Shown: positions 41,824 to 50,454, counted from the stretch's first letter. The stretch: DNA of 59,402 bases from Faecalispora jeddahensis (GCF_000577335.1 NZ_CBYL010000022.1:1-59402); one strand, 5' to 3'. Translations and numbers: made by a program. Notes: generated by a model from the sequence alone, not told the origin.

Positions 41824-41852
41824 ATTATAGTATATAAAATAGGTAAAGTCAA
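41824..41852 (-). promoter_or_regulatory. Sigma-A promoter for the gntR gene
   Basis: On the minus strand, TTGACT, 17 bases, TATAAT. It lies about 34 bases upstream of the start codon. Confidence 0.85.
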
Positions 41853-42050
41853 CATTTTGGCTTGTAATTTTTATTATTTTTTATTTTTAATGCTGACTAT
41901 TTTTTATCAAACTGAACAGTTTTTATTACACCTTTCAAGAATCCACATACTTAGTGGTCTTTTGGCAGAGAAAAGCACCCATCTTTTTTCCGTAAAATGA
42001 ACTTACAAAATACTCCGATCAAAATTCTTTCAATTTTCATGCAAAATAGA

Positions 42051-42068
42051 TTGACAAACAATTAACAA
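42051..42068. promoter_or_regulatory. Candidate Rex site 1
   Basis: TTGACAAACAATTAACAA. It matches 12 of 14 fixed positions of TTGTTAA-N4-TTAACAA and overlaps the adhE -35 hexamer. Confidence 0.65.
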
Positions 42069-42080
42069 GTTAGATATAAT
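42051..42080 (+). promoter_or_regulatory. Sigma-A promoter for adhE
   Basis: TTGACA (42051-42056), an 18-base spacer, and TATAAT (42075-42080). Confidence 0.85.
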
Positions 42081-42094
42081 AGGGATGTGAGATA

Positions 42095-42112
42095 TAGTTA
42101 AAAAAATAACAA
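42095..42112. promoter_or_regulatory. Candidate Rex site 2
   Basis: TAGTTAAAAAAATAACAA. Also 12 of 14 fixed positions of the Rex pattern. It is 44 bases from site 1, about four helical turns, just downstream of the expected start of transcription. Confidence 0.55.
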
Positions 42113-42174
42113 TATCATTTGTATCGTTCATCCACCCAGTCATTCACTTACATTTTTGAATCGGAGGAATTGAA

Positions 42175-44814
42175 ATGGCTACAAAAAAAGCTCCCGAGAT
42201 CGCCGTACAGGAACCCGTCGTAGTTGTATATGACAACGGAGTAGAAACTCTTACCTCTAAAATCGCCGCGCTGCGCAATGCCCAGAAGCTTTTTTCTACC
42301 TATTCGCAGGAACAGGTGGACCAGATTTTTCTGGCTGCAGCCATGGCTGCAAACCATCAGCGGATTCCTCTTGCAAAGCTGGCAGTTGCAGAAACCGGCA
42401 TGGGGATCGTGGAAGACAAGGTCATTAAGAACCACTATGCTTCCGAATATATTTACAACGCGTATAAAAACACCAAAACCTGCGGCGTGCTGGAGCAGGA
42501 TACCTCGTTCGGCGTTCAGACCATCGCGGAGCCGATCGGCGTGATCGCTGCTGTGGTTCCCACGACAAATCCGACCTCCACCGCTATTTTTAAAATGCTT
42601 CTCTGCCTGAAAACCCGGAACGCCATCCTCATTTGCCCACATCCGCGCGCAAAAGAAAGCACGATTGCCGCCGCGCGGGTGGTTCTGAATGCAGCCGTGG
42701 CCGCAGGCGCGCCCAAGGGCATCATCGCCTGGATCGACGCCCCCTCCGTGGAGCTGACCAATCAGGCCATGAAAGAAGCGGATCTGATTCTCGCCACCGG
42801 CGGCCCCGGCATGGTGCAGGCCGCCTACTCCTCCGGCAAGCCGGCCATCGGCGTGGGCGCGGGCAACACCCCCGCCATCATCGACGATTCGGCAGACCTG
42901 ATTTTGGCCGTCAACTCGATCATCCACTCCAAAACCTTCGACAACGGCATGATCTGCGCTTCGGAGCAGTCCGTGATTGTGCTGGACGGTGTCTACAAGC
43001 AGGTTAAAGCAGAGTTTGCGGCGCGCGGCTGCTATCTGCTCAACCCGGACGAAACAGAGAAGGTCCGCCGGACGATTCTGATCAACGGCGCGCTCAACTC
43101 CAAAATCGTCGGCCAGTCCGCACACGCCATCGCAAAGCTTTCGGGCTTTGACGTACCGGAAAACGCGAAGATCCTGATCGGAGAGGTGGAAAGCGTAGAG
43201 CCGCAGGAGGCCTTTGCCCATGAAAAGCTCAGTCCCGTTCTGGCCATGTACCGCGCCAAGGATTTTGCCGACGCGATCCAGAAGGCGGAGCGTCTGGTAG
43301 CGGACGGCGGATACGGCCACACCTCTTCGCTGTATATCAACACCGTAACCGAGCCGGAAAAACTCCGGCAGTTCACCGCCGCGATGAAAACCTGCCGCGT
43401 GCTCATCAATACGCCCGCCGCGCAGGGCGGCATCGGCGACCTGTATAACTTTAAGCTTCCCCCCTCGCTGACGCTCGGCTGCGGCTCCTGGGGCGGAAAC
43501 TCCGTATCGGAAAACGTGGGCGTCAAACACCTGCTGAACATCAAAACCGTTGCGGAGAGGAGAGAAAATATGCTTTGGTTCCGCGCCCCGGAAAAGGTTT
43601 ATTTTAAGCGGGGCTGCCTGCCGGTCGCTCTGGGCGAGCTGAAAGATGTGCTGAACAAAAAAAGAGCATTCCTCGTCACCGACGAATTCCTGTTCCGCAA
43701 CGGATATACAAAGAGTATTACCGACCGCCTTGACGAACTGGGAATCGCGCACACGACCTTTTTCGATGTTCAGCCCGATCCCACCCTGCACTGCGCCAAG
43801 GAAGGCGCCGCCGCCATGAAAGCGTTCGCGCCGGACTGCATTATCGCGCTGGGCGGTGGCTCTGCGATGGATGCCGCCAAGATCATGTGGACGATGTATG
43901 AGCATCCCGAAGTCGATTTTATGGACCTCGCCATGCGCTTTATGGATATCCGCAAGCGGGTGTACACGTTCCCGAAAATGGGCGAAAAAGCTTATTTCAT
44001 CGCCATCCCCACCTCGGCCGGCACCGGCTCGGAGGTAACGCCGTTCGCCGTCATTACAGACGAAGCCACCGGCATCAAATACCCGCTGGCCGATTACGAG
44101 CTGATGCCCAAAATGGCGATTGTAGACGTGGATTTGATGATGCACATGCCCAAGGGGCTGACCGCCGCTTCCGGCATCGACGCCATGACCCACGCGCTGG
44201 AAGCCTACGCCGCCATGCTCGCAACAGATTACACCGACGGCCTTGCGCTCAAGGCCCTGAAAAACATCTTCACCTATCTGCCCCGGGCGTACGAGCACGG
44301 CGCAGCGGACCCCATCGCACGCGAAAAAATGGCGGATGCCTCCACCATGGCGGGCATGGCGTTTGCCAACGCGTTCCTCGGCGTCTGCCACTCCATGGCG
44401 CATAAGCTGGGGGCCTTCCACCACCTGCCGCACGGCGTGGCCAACGCGCTGATGATCACCTATGTCATGCGCTTTAACGCCGATCCCCGCCCGGCCAAAA
44501 TGGGAACCTTCCCGCAGTATCAGTATCCGCATACGCTGGAGCGTTACTGCGAATGCGCCGATTTTCTCGGCATTCCCGGCAAGGATGAGGAAGAAAAATT
44601 CAATGGCCTGATCGCCGCGATTGAAGAGCTCAAAGCCAAAATCGGCATCCCGAAGTCGATTCAGGCCTGGGGCGTTGACGAAGCCGCGTTTCTGGCAACG
44701 CTCGATGAAATGACCGAGCACGCCTTCGATGACCAGTGCACCGGCGCCAACCCCCGGTATCCGCTGATGAGCGAAATCCGGCAGATGTATCTTGACGCCT
44801 ACTACGGGAGATAA
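42175..44814 (+). CDS. adhE: Bifunctional acetaldehyde-CoA/alcohol dehydrogenase
   Basis: Reduces acetyl-CoA to acetaldehyde and then ethanol, regenerating two NAD. The 879-residue protein has an N-terminal aldehyde dehydrogenase domain (residues about 15-440; catalytic Cys261 in NGMICASEQS, with GVGAGNTPA before it) and a C-terminal iron-dependent alcohol dehydrogenase (about 460-870; GGGSAMDAAK, PTSAGTGSEVTPFAV, and metal histidines in the GVCHSMAHKLGAFHHLPHG region). AdhE forms long spirosome filaments in other bacteria. GGAGG precedes the ATG. The promoter has two Rex-like sites, so induction at high NADH is expected. Confidence 0.97.
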   Translation: MATKKAPEIAVQEPVVVVYDNGVETLTSKIAALRNAQKLFSTYSQEQVDQIFLAAAMAANHQRIPLAKLAVAETGMGIVEDKVIKNHYASEYIYNAYKNTKTCGVLEQDTSFGVQTIAEPIGVIAAVVPTTNPTSTAIFKMLLCLKTRNAILICPHPRAKESTIAAARVVLNAAVAAGAPKGIIAWIDAPSVELTNQAMKEADLILATGGPGMVQAAYSSGKPAIGVGAGNTPAIIDDSADLILAVNSIIHSKTFDNGMICASEQSVIVLDGVYKQVKAEFAARGCYLLNPDETEKVRRTILINGALNSKIVGQSAHAIAKLSGFDVPENAKILIGEVESVEPQEAFAHEKLSPVLAMYRAKDFADAIQKAERLVADGGYGHTSSLYINTVTEPEKLRQFTAAMKTCRVLINTPAAQGGIGDLYNFKLPPSLTLGCGSWGGNSVSENVGVKHLLNIKTVAERRENMLWFRAPEKVYFKRGCLPVALGELKDVLNKKRAFLVTDEFLFRNGYTKSITDRLDELGIAHTTFFDVQPDPTLHCAKEGAAAMKAFAPDCIIALGGGSAMDAAKIMWTMYEHPEVDFMDLAMRFMDIRKRVYTFPKMGEKAYFIAIPTSAGTGSEVTPFAVITDEATGIKYPLADYELMPKMAIVDVDLMMHMPKGLTAASGIDAMTHALEAYAAMLATDYTDGLALKALKNIFTYLPRAYEHGAADPIAREKMADASTMAGMAFANAFLGVCHSMAHKLGAFHHLPHGVANALMITYVMRFNADPRPAKMGTFPQYQYPHTLERYCECADFLGIPGKDEEEKFNGLIAAIEELKAKIGIPKSIQAWGVDEAAFLATLDEMTEHAFDDQCTGANPRYPLMSEIRQMYLDAYYGR

Positions 44815-44858
44815 GTCTAGGGAAATATCCCGAGGGGTAAATCCTGCAATTCTATAAA

Positions 44859-44896
44859 AAATAAGAACAGGGATTTCTCCCTGTTCTTATTTTTTA
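44859..44896 (+). terminator. Terminator of adhE
   Basis: AAATAAGAACAGGGA / TCCCTGTTCTTATTT with a short loop, followed by a T-run. The A-rich left side may also work in the other direction. Confidence 0.92.
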
Positions 44897-44988
44897 CGCA
44901 AATTCAAATGTTGATCTAAGGCTCTGCTCATGCCCAAAGCAGGTATCCCGAATGTTCCCTCGGGTATAAAAACCGCTTGAAACCAGCC

Positions 44989-45543
44989 TTACAGCTTGGC
45001 CAGCATATCCGTCAGTTTGAGAACAGTTTTCCAGTTTCGCGCGGTAGCGGAATCAAAGGCTTTTGATATGCCGATCGCCAGCTTTGACTTGCGGATACTT
45101 TCGCTGCAAAGAAGATAGATTTCCCTCTCCCCTGCCTGAAACAGGTCCGGGCCAGTGTGCTTTCTGCAAATGGCGTCCAGTTTTGGCGGTTCCGGCGGGT
45201 TCTCTAAAAAATATACATACAGGTGTTCCACCTGCGGATCGGCGGCCTCCGCTTTCGCTATTTCTTCTGCTGAGAACGGCAGTCGATCAACCAAGGTATT
45301 TATTTCGTCCATACTGCGCAGAATCACATCGCTTTCAAACCCAAAGCGTTTCGAAAAAGCGGTATGGATCCTGTCCCGCAAAGGTATTTCCTCCAGAGCC
45401 GCCTCAAAAACCACATTGCCGCTTTGGATATACGTATTGACCTGCTGTAAGCCCAAATCCAGCAAAAGCTGCTTTAAATCCTGCATTTTTACAATGTTTT
45501 TTCCGCCGACGTTGATCCCTCTGAACAGTGCAACGTATTTCAT
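44989..45543 (-). CDS. DUF1697 domain protein
   Basis: A 184-residue soluble protein of unknown function. The N-terminus YVALFRGINVGGKNIVKMQDLKQLLLDLGLQQVNTYIQSGNVVFEA is the DUF1697 hallmark, and the C-terminus ending SKAFDSATARNWKTVLKLTDM is also conserved. GGAGG precedes the ATG at 45543. It stands alone. Widespread in bacteria and often next to unrelated genes, so its context gives no clue. Confidence 0.9.
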   Translation of the reverse strand: MKYVALFRGINVGGKNIVKMQDLKQLLLDLGLQQVNTYIQSGNVVFEAALEEIPLRDRIHTAFSKRFGFESDVILRSMDEINTLVDRLPFSAEEIAKAEAADPQVEHLYVYFLENPPEPPKLDAICRKHTGPDLFQAGEREIYLLCSESIRKSKLAIGISKAFDSATARNWKTVLKLTDMLAKL

Positions 45544-45766
45544 TGTGCTTCCCTCCACGATTGACAGCGGTTTTGCTGAAAAGAGAATGATCTGTTTTAG
45601 ATATTATCAATCATAAATCATCAGAAATTCTTTTTCAATCCTACAGGCGGAAGAAGTTGTCCCCCTGCAGGATCGGCTTCTTTGGAAAAAACACAGCCCT
45701 CCGGTGATTTCACCATGGTCAGCCTGACGGTTTGCAGCACAGCTGCTCAAAGCAACAAAAATGCAG

Positions 45767-45795
45767 CGCAGCCACAGGGGCCGAACTGCATTTTT
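45767..45795. terminator. Terminator of the glutamate-synthase-like gene
   Basis: AAAAATGCAG / CTGCATTTTT with a nine-base loop. T-runs flank it in both directions. Confidence 0.75.
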
Positions 45796-45855
45796 CATCA
45801 AAACAGACACAGAAGAAACCTCGCGCAACCCTTCGGCTTTATGAACCGGGTGCTG

Positions 45856-47157
45856 CTACAGCTCCAGAAGCTTAATGGCATCTACATACGAAGCGATTCC
45901 CTCGGCAACCTTTTTTGCTTCTTTCATCGCAAGAACTACGGTCGCCGGCTGATGAACGACATCTCCCCCTGCGAAAACGCCTTTTCTCATTGTCATCCCA
46001 TAAGGCTTCTCTTTGGTGACCACATAGCCGTTTTGATTTACCTCAATGCCTGTGGTAGTGGATACGATTCGGCTGGCAGGCTTTGATCCGATTGCAAGCA
46101 TGATGACATCCGCATCCACATTCAGGAAATGACCGCCCTGCTTTAAAGTAATGCCGTTGACTCTTTCGTCGCCGTTAAACTGGGCAGGCTCGGCATGCCA
46201 AATAAATTGAACCCCTTCTTCAAGAGCGCTATGATACTCCGATTTCAGGGCCGGCATATCTTCTTCCCCCTTGCGGTATACAATCGCAACCGATCCCGCT
46301 CCGGCTCTTAAAGCGGTACGGGCGGCGTCCATCGCGACATTGCCCGCACCGATGATAACCACTTTGTCCCCTTGCTTGAGTGGGATTTCATCCCTGTCCA
46401 CATCTCCGCTGTTGTATAAGGCAACCATCCGAAGAAAATAAATGGCCTGAAGGATTCCGATTTTATCTCTTCCGGGCAAATCAATATTTCTTGCCAAAGC
46501 GGTGCCGGTGCCGATAAAAATCGCATCGTAATTCCGCGAAAACATGTCGTCGACAGTCAGGTCGGGGCCTATCATTACATTGGTTAAAAAGGTTACTCCC
46601 AGAGCCTCAATTTTCTTTATTTCTTTTCTCACGACCTCTTTCGGGAGTCTGAATTCGGGTATTCCGTAAACGAGTACCCCGCCGGGCTCATTTTCTTTTT
46701 CATAAATGACAACGTTAAACCCCTGCCGGGCAAGGTCACCCGCCACGGTAAGTCCGGCCGGGCCGGAACCGATCACAGCGACTTTTCCCCTTGTTTTATG
46801 AACCAGATTTTCTTTGATCAGCCCCATTTCCGCATCAAAGTCGGCGATGAATTCTTCCAGTTTTCCTACCTGTATCGGGGTGCCCTTTGCATTGAGCACA
46901 CAGTGGCCCACGCACTGCTTTTCGTGCGGGCAAATGCGGCCGCATACAGCGGGCAAATTCGTTTTTCTTGCAAGGATTTCTCTTGCTTCCCCCAAATTGC
47001 CCTTCGATAACTGATAGATAAAATCGGGGATATCATTACTGATTGGGCACCCCTTCTGACACGAGGGAACCTTGCACCTCAAACAGCGTTTTGCCTCATC
47101 TATTGCTTCACGCATCGTGTAGCTTTTATAATCCACAGATTTGTCCAAGAACGACAT
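45856..47157 (-). CDS. NAD(P)-dependent oxidoreductase, glutamate synthase small-subunit type
   Basis: A 433-residue flavoprotein with an N-terminal iron-sulfur region (AKRCLRCKVPSCQKGCPI and CGRICPHEKQCVGHC), the FAD motif VIGSGPAGLTVAGDLAR near residue 133, and the NAD(P) motif VVIGAGNVAMDAARTA near 275. This is the homotetrameric GltA-like class, which in clostridia and archaea is often not a true glutamate synthase but passes electrons between NADPH and ferredoxin (as in NfnB) or feeds other enzymes. No large subunit is adjacent. GGAGG precedes the ATG at 47157. Confidence 0.9.
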   Translation of the reverse strand: MSFLDKSVDYKSYTMREAIDEAKRCLRCKVPSCQKGCPISNDIPDFIYQLSKGNLGEAREILARKTNLPAVCGRICPHEKQCVGHCVLNAKGTPIQVGKLEEFIADFDAEMGLIKENLVHKTRGKVAVIGSGPAGLTVAGDLARQGFNVVIYEKENEPGGVLVYGIPEFRLPKEVVRKEIKKIEALGVTFLTNVMIGPDLTVDDMFSRNYDAIFIGTGTALARNIDLPGRDKIGILQAIYFLRMVALYNSGDVDRDEIPLKQGDKVVIIGAGNVAMDAARTALRAGAGSVAIVYRKGEEDMPALKSEYHSALEEGVQFIWHAEPAQFNGDERVNGITLKQGGHFLNVDADVIMLAIGSKPASRIVSTTTGIEVNQNGYVVTKEKPYGMTMRKGVFAGGDVVHQPATVVLAMKEAKKVAEGIASYVDAIKLLEL

Positions 47158-47443
47158 AGAAACCTCCAAACGAAAAGTGATGAATTCATCTTATCATAAA
47201 AATTCTTAAATAGAAGCATCATTATTTTTTTAACGAAATAAGTGCACTATAAATACACAGCGCTACTCTTTTTTCAAACAGACTGGGCTGTTTTTCCTTC
47301 TGCCTCCCAAGAAACGGTGCCTGTAAAACACAGCTAAAGTGACACATCAAAGCAGTTCCCTGCTTTTGAAAATAGAACGGCCCTTGATACCCATTTGCTT
47401 TTGGGGCATCATAATGACCAAACGCGAGGAAGGGGAACCTGAC

Positions 47444-47671
47444 ATGGAAAAAGGTCAAAATCAATTTTTCACTTGGATTCTTGAGCGTGCCCAGGAAGGA
47501 AAAGAAGCCGAATTATCTGCTTTGCTGAAAGAAAACTTTGCGCAGCAGCAGGCGGGCGCCTTTGATGCCGATGCACTTGCCGAAAGCGGAAAAAGAATCC
47601 TTGAACTGATCAAGCCTGAGTATGTGGATGAGTTTAAAAAGGCGATGGAGCATTTCGGAAAAAGCATGTGA
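47444..47671 (+). CDS. Small helical protein, unknown
   Basis: A 75-residue, mostly charged and helical protein (FFTWILERAQEGKEAELSALLKENF, then KRILELIKPEYVDEFKKAMEHFG). No family is recognised. The start at 47444 is chosen from AAGGGG nine bases upstream; a longer form starting at 47414 is possible. It is followed by a strong terminator, which supports it as a real gene. Confidence 0.6.
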   Translation: MEKGQNQFFTWILERAQEGKEAELSALLKENFAQQQAGAFDADALAESGKRILELIKPEYVDEFKKAMEHFGKSM

Positions 47672-47685
47672 TCCGTTTGAAACGC

Positions 47686-47732
47686 AGCAGGACCGGGGTT
47701 TTATATAAAACCCCGGCCCTGCTCTTATTTTT
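47686..47732. terminator. Terminator, small protein / xre regulator
   Basis: AGCAGG, then a perfect CCGGGGTTTTAT / ATAAAACCCCGG palindrome (47693-47716), then CCTGCT and CTTATTTTT on the plus strand. It may also serve the convergent xre gene. Confidence 0.88.
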
Positions 47733-47773
47733 GCTGCCTGCCCGGAAGGATTCACCAGTAAGCAGCATTTTCG

Positions 47774-48004
47774 TTATTTTCTGGGATACGCAGTTTTGAT
47801 ATCGCTGGCCCCGCTTAGATAATCCATACTGACATCGTAATATTTTGCAAGCACCAGCATGCTGTCGAGGGGAATCCGTGTTTTTCCCAACTCATAGTAC
47901 GTATATGTGGTTCGATCAATATACAGTAGGTTTGCTACATCTGTTTGTGTCAAATCCTTATCCCATCTTAATGCACGAATGCGTTCGAGATACTGCATCA
48001 TCAT
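47774..48004 (-). CDS. Xre family HTH regulator
   Basis: A 76-residue helix-turn-helix protein made of little more than the HTH_3 domain: LERIRALRWDKDLTQTDVANLLYIDRTTYTYYELGKTRIPLDSMLVLAKYYDVSMDYLSG. Such minimal Xre proteins usually repress their own or a nearby gene. Three ATGs in a row (48004, 48001, 47998) follow GGGTG, so the exact start is uncertain. A perfect 20-base inverted repeat lies 30 bases upstream and is the likely operator. Confidence 0.88.
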   Translation of the reverse strand: MMMQYLERIRALRWDKDLTQTDVANLLYIDRTTYTYYELGKTRIPLDSMLVLAKYYDVSMDYLSGASDIKTAYPRK

Positions 48005-48034
48005 CACCCAATAGCAGTATACAATAAAGCACAC

Positions 48035-48081
48035 ACTACTATCTGATTTTAACCTGAATCGGGTTAAAATCAGATAGTAGT
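48035..48081. promoter_or_regulatory. Perfect 20-base inverted repeat upstream of xre
   Basis: Arms ACTACTATCTGATTTTAACC and its exact complement, with a seven-base centre. It lies in the xre promoter region. Confidence 0.75.
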
Positions 48082-48167
48082 AAACTGGGTGGCGGCACAA
48101 TGTGAATGCGAGGAACAATTGATTTCCTCGCCGAAAGAGGAATGGATTGTGGTTTCGTTACCGACAG

Positions 48168-48217
48168 AAAAAAACAAGGGCACGGATCAGAAATGATTCC
48201 AATCCAAGCCCTTGTTT
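48168..48217 (-). terminator. Terminator of the 8-helix membrane protein gene
   Basis: AAACAAGGGC / GCCCTTGTTT with an inner GGAT/ATCC stem. A T-run of seven follows on the minus strand. Confidence 0.88.
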
Positions 48218-48236
48218 CACTTGATCTTTGAGCCGC

Positions 48237-49127
48237 TTAATTTACGTTTACCAGATCGGTTTTCTCCTGTATTTTAACCTGCTTCACCGGCTGGGATTGT
48301 TTCTTTATTTTCTTTCTTCTCAGCCAAATGTACACAATCATCAAAGCCAAATACAGCTTGGCGGATAAAAATGCGGTTGCCACCTGATAGCCCTGAGAAA
48401 GATTCGACACAGCCGTACCGTCCGCGGCCGTTTGGGTGTCCCACAGGGAGGAACCGAAGCCTGGCAGGATAGCGAAGCCCCATCCCAAATTGATCGCGAT
48501 TCCAAAAACGCAGATCAATATCATTAACGGAACGCTTGTGTAAGTCTGCAGCTTTTTCCAGCCTTTGGGAGTAAGCCGCTTTCTGGCAAAGTGGAAGGAT
48601 GTGATCCAGGGAATGAAAATCAGCACCAATAAAACGACGCCCAGTATGGCGTATGAAAAGACGAGGAACCCGTTCATTTCTTTCATATTCTCCCAGGCCC
48701 ATTTCATAGTAGGAAGCCTCATCACCCCATGGCCGATCAAAATGAGTCCCCCGATGATCGACATCTCTTTTCTGATGGTGTAGAGCTGCCTTACAAATTC
48801 CCATTTCGGCAGTACGCCGATGAACATTACAATCAAAATAAACGCGATTCCGATCACGGTATCCAATGCGTAAGAGTGCGGCAGCCAAAGGATCGTCCAC
48901 CAAACGGTTTCCCCCATCATTTCGTACAGGTTCACATTAAATAAATTTAGGATTCCGTATGTACAATACCATAAAAACAGAAGCCCGGGATAAATGTAAA
49001 AAATAAGACTGTGTTTTCGGATGGCATTTTTAAAAATGAAGAGAAACACAATGGATAGAACCAGCCCCTTTATCAGATCAGGGACTCCCAGCCATAAAAC
49101 GTTATTCACGTAATCCAGTACGTACAA
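48237..49127 (-). CDS. Membrane protein, ferric-reductase-like
   Basis: A 296-residue protein with seven or eight transmembrane helices. The stretch FIPWITSFHFARKRLTPKGWKKLQTYTSVPLMIL, and LIGHGVMRLPTMKWAW before it, resemble the heme-binding ferric reductase-like/MsrQ domain (loop ending W-KKLQ), with His residues in GHG and SFHF that could bind heme. A basic tail follows. The start is taken as TTG at 49127, because AAGGAAGGTG fits it; the in-frame GTG at 49136 overlaps that site. It lies between two perfect palindromes. No MsrP partner is nearby. Confidence 0.65.
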   Translation of the reverse strand: MYVLDYVNNVLWLGVPDLIKGLVLSIVFLFIFKNAIRKHSLIFYIYPGLLFLWYCTYGILNLFNVNLYEMMGETVWWTILWLPHSYALDTVIGIAFILIVMFIGVLPKWEFVRQLYTIRKEMSIIGGLILIGHGVMRLPTMKWAWENMKEMNGFLVFSYAILGVVLLVLIFIPWITSFHFARKRLTPKGWKKLQTYTSVPLMILICVFGIAINLGWGFAILPGFGSSLWDTQTAADGTAVSNLSQGYQVATAFLSAKLYLALMIVYIWLRRKKIKKQSQPVKQVKIQEKTDLVNVN

Positions 49128-49164
49128 GTTAATCACCTTCCTTACCTTATCAGCGGTTGCCGGC

Positions 49165-49210
49165 AGAATGCCGTATCATGTTAGCTATAGCTAACATGAT
49201 ACGGCATTCT
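49165..49210. promoter_or_regulatory. Perfect 46-base palindrome
   Basis: Left half starts AGAATGCCGTATCATG and ends TTAGCTA; the right half is its exact complement, with no central spacer. It lies 38 bases upstream of the membrane protein gene, in its promoter region. Confidence 0.85.
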
Positions 49211-49400
49211 ACTTTGTTTGTCAATTAACATTCGGTATTTTGCTTGGATTTTTCATTTATAAGTTGTTTATTTTCACGAAAGAAAAAAGAAAAGAGCCTG
49301 AACGCGAATTGCGTCCAGACTCAGTCTGGTAAGAAGTCAAGTGAATATAGATACCCGGACAGATTCGCGTCATGCTCATACTGTTTCGCTTCGCAGCTTT

Positions 49401-49826
49401 CTACAGCAGCGCAAAATGGGGGCTCTCAAAAACATGCTTCATTTGGCACAGGCAAAAAGGGTGTCCGGCGGGGTCGAACATCACTGTCCAACTGTCAGAA
49501 AATTGTTTCTCTGCGACTGTTGCCCCGCAATGGATTGCATATTCAACCGATTTTTCCAAATCATTCACTGCAAAGTCGATATGCGCCATTTGCTGCTGAG
49601 CCTCCGGCTCTTCGGGCCACACAGGCGGCTGATACTCCGGGTTCCGCTGAAACGTTATACCGGGGTATGCTCCCTGATTTGTCCCCGGAGCACCCACGAC
49701 TGCGTATTCTTCATCATAGAACGGTATTTCCCATTTGAGCAGCGCCGCATAGAATTTCGCTAATTCATTCGGGTCCTTGCAGTCCAGTGTAAATGCGCTC
49801 ATTTTGATTTTCAGCTCATCATCCAT
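49401..49826 (-). CDS. VOC family (glyoxalase/bleomycin-resistance-like) protein
   Basis: A 141-residue two-module beta-alpha-beta-beta-beta fold. The first module is FTLDCKDPNELAKFYAALLKWEI, the second HIDFAVNDLEKSVEYAIHCGATVAE with the closing MFDPAGHPFCLCQM. His in AHIDFAV and Glu/Asp near the end may bind a metal. Substrate unknown; this subgroup (glyoxalase_6) includes many orphan proteins. GGAGGG precedes the ATG at 49826; the longer in-frame form lacks a binding site. Confidence 0.87.
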   Translation of the reverse strand: MDDELKIKMSAFTLDCKDPNELAKFYAALLKWEIPFYDEEYAVVGAPGTNQGAYPGITFQRNPEYQPPVWPEEPEAQQQMAHIDFAVNDLEKSVEYAIHCGATVAEKQFSDSWTVMFDPAGHPFCLCQMKHVFESPHFALL

Positions 49827-50172
49827 AACGTTAACCCTCCGATCATACAAATAATGGAAATCCTTTTTATCATTTTACCCTATAAAATAAAAGAAGTCCA
49901 TTTTTTTCGGAATCGACTTCTTTCGGTAAAACATTCCGGCCCGCCCGGGGGGATTTCACAGCGGCGGCAAGCCCGCTGGTTCGGCGCTCAAGGCAGCAAT
50001 GTGCTTTCGCGTCGGGAATCGCTCAATCATAAAAAAAACCAGCCCAGCCAGAAAGGCTGAACTGTGTTTTCTATGTGTCATCAGTACAAAACAGATGCAG
50101 GCACAGCTTTTCTCAATTTATATAAAAAGGCTTCAAGCTATGCGCCTAATCTGCTGACGGCAAATGTTTTTA
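49827..50172. other. Intergenic region, mostly structureless
   Basis: A 346-base gap. At 50028-50062 a hairpin (CAGCC / GGCTG) followed on the minus strand by a T-run of eight is the probable terminator of the 50173-50454 gene. The rest shows no gene or repeat that I can identify. Confidence 0.5.
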
Positions 50173-50454
50173 TCACAAGTTGTCAACATATTGTTTTGCT
50201 TCTACTAAATCCATTTTGGTTTGTTCACGAACTTTTTTAATGGCCTCTACTTCTTTCCCGTCTCGTTTTAACTGAATTATCTGCTCTTTTAATTCATCAG
50301 AAATCCATTGGGAAGACAAAGCTTCATGACCTGTCAGTTTTGCTAATTGATTTAGCCGCTTTTCTTGATTTTTAATCTCTTTCTTTAAGGCTAAGATTTC
50401 GTTATATGCCAACAGTCCAGCAATCAATACTAATGCAATGGCTGAATATTCCAC
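50173..50454 (-). CDS. Membrane-anchored protein with ribosomal L7/L12 C-terminal-like domain
   Basis: A 93-residue protein. Residues about 4-17 are a transmembrane helix (SAIALVLIAGLLAY), followed by a coiled coil (LALKKEIKNQEKRLNQLAKL), then ELKEQIIQLKRDGKEVEAIKKVREQTKMDLVEAKQYVDNL, which strongly resembles the C-terminal half of ribosomal protein L7/L12 (IKxVRExTxxxLxEAK). The real L7/L12 has no membrane anchor, so this is a domain reused elsewhere. Function unknown. AAGGAGG precedes the ATG. Confidence 0.75.
   Translation of the reverse strand: MEYSAIALVLIAGLLAYNEILALKKEIKNQEKRLNQLAKLTGHEALSSQWISDELKEQIIQLKRDGKEVEAIKKVREQTKMDLVEAKQYVDNL

Larger units (their letters stand above)
41791..42174. 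other. Divergent control region gntR / adhE
   Basis: An A/T-rich gap of 384 bases. It contains the gntR promoter on the left and the adhE promoter with two Rex-like sites on the right. No gene is present. Confidence 0.7.

Noticed and set aside
42148-44721. An open frame of 857 codons on the strand opposite adhE
   Set aside because: It lies entirely across the well-supported adhE, is rich in His, Gly and Arg as expected from reading GC-rich codons backwards, and has no family motif. It is a codon-bias shadow.
45607-45828. A 73-codon frame with a signal-like N-terminus after the glutamate-synthase-like gene
   Set aside because: It runs through a clear terminator hairpin (45767-45795) and lacks a ribosome site and family similarity.
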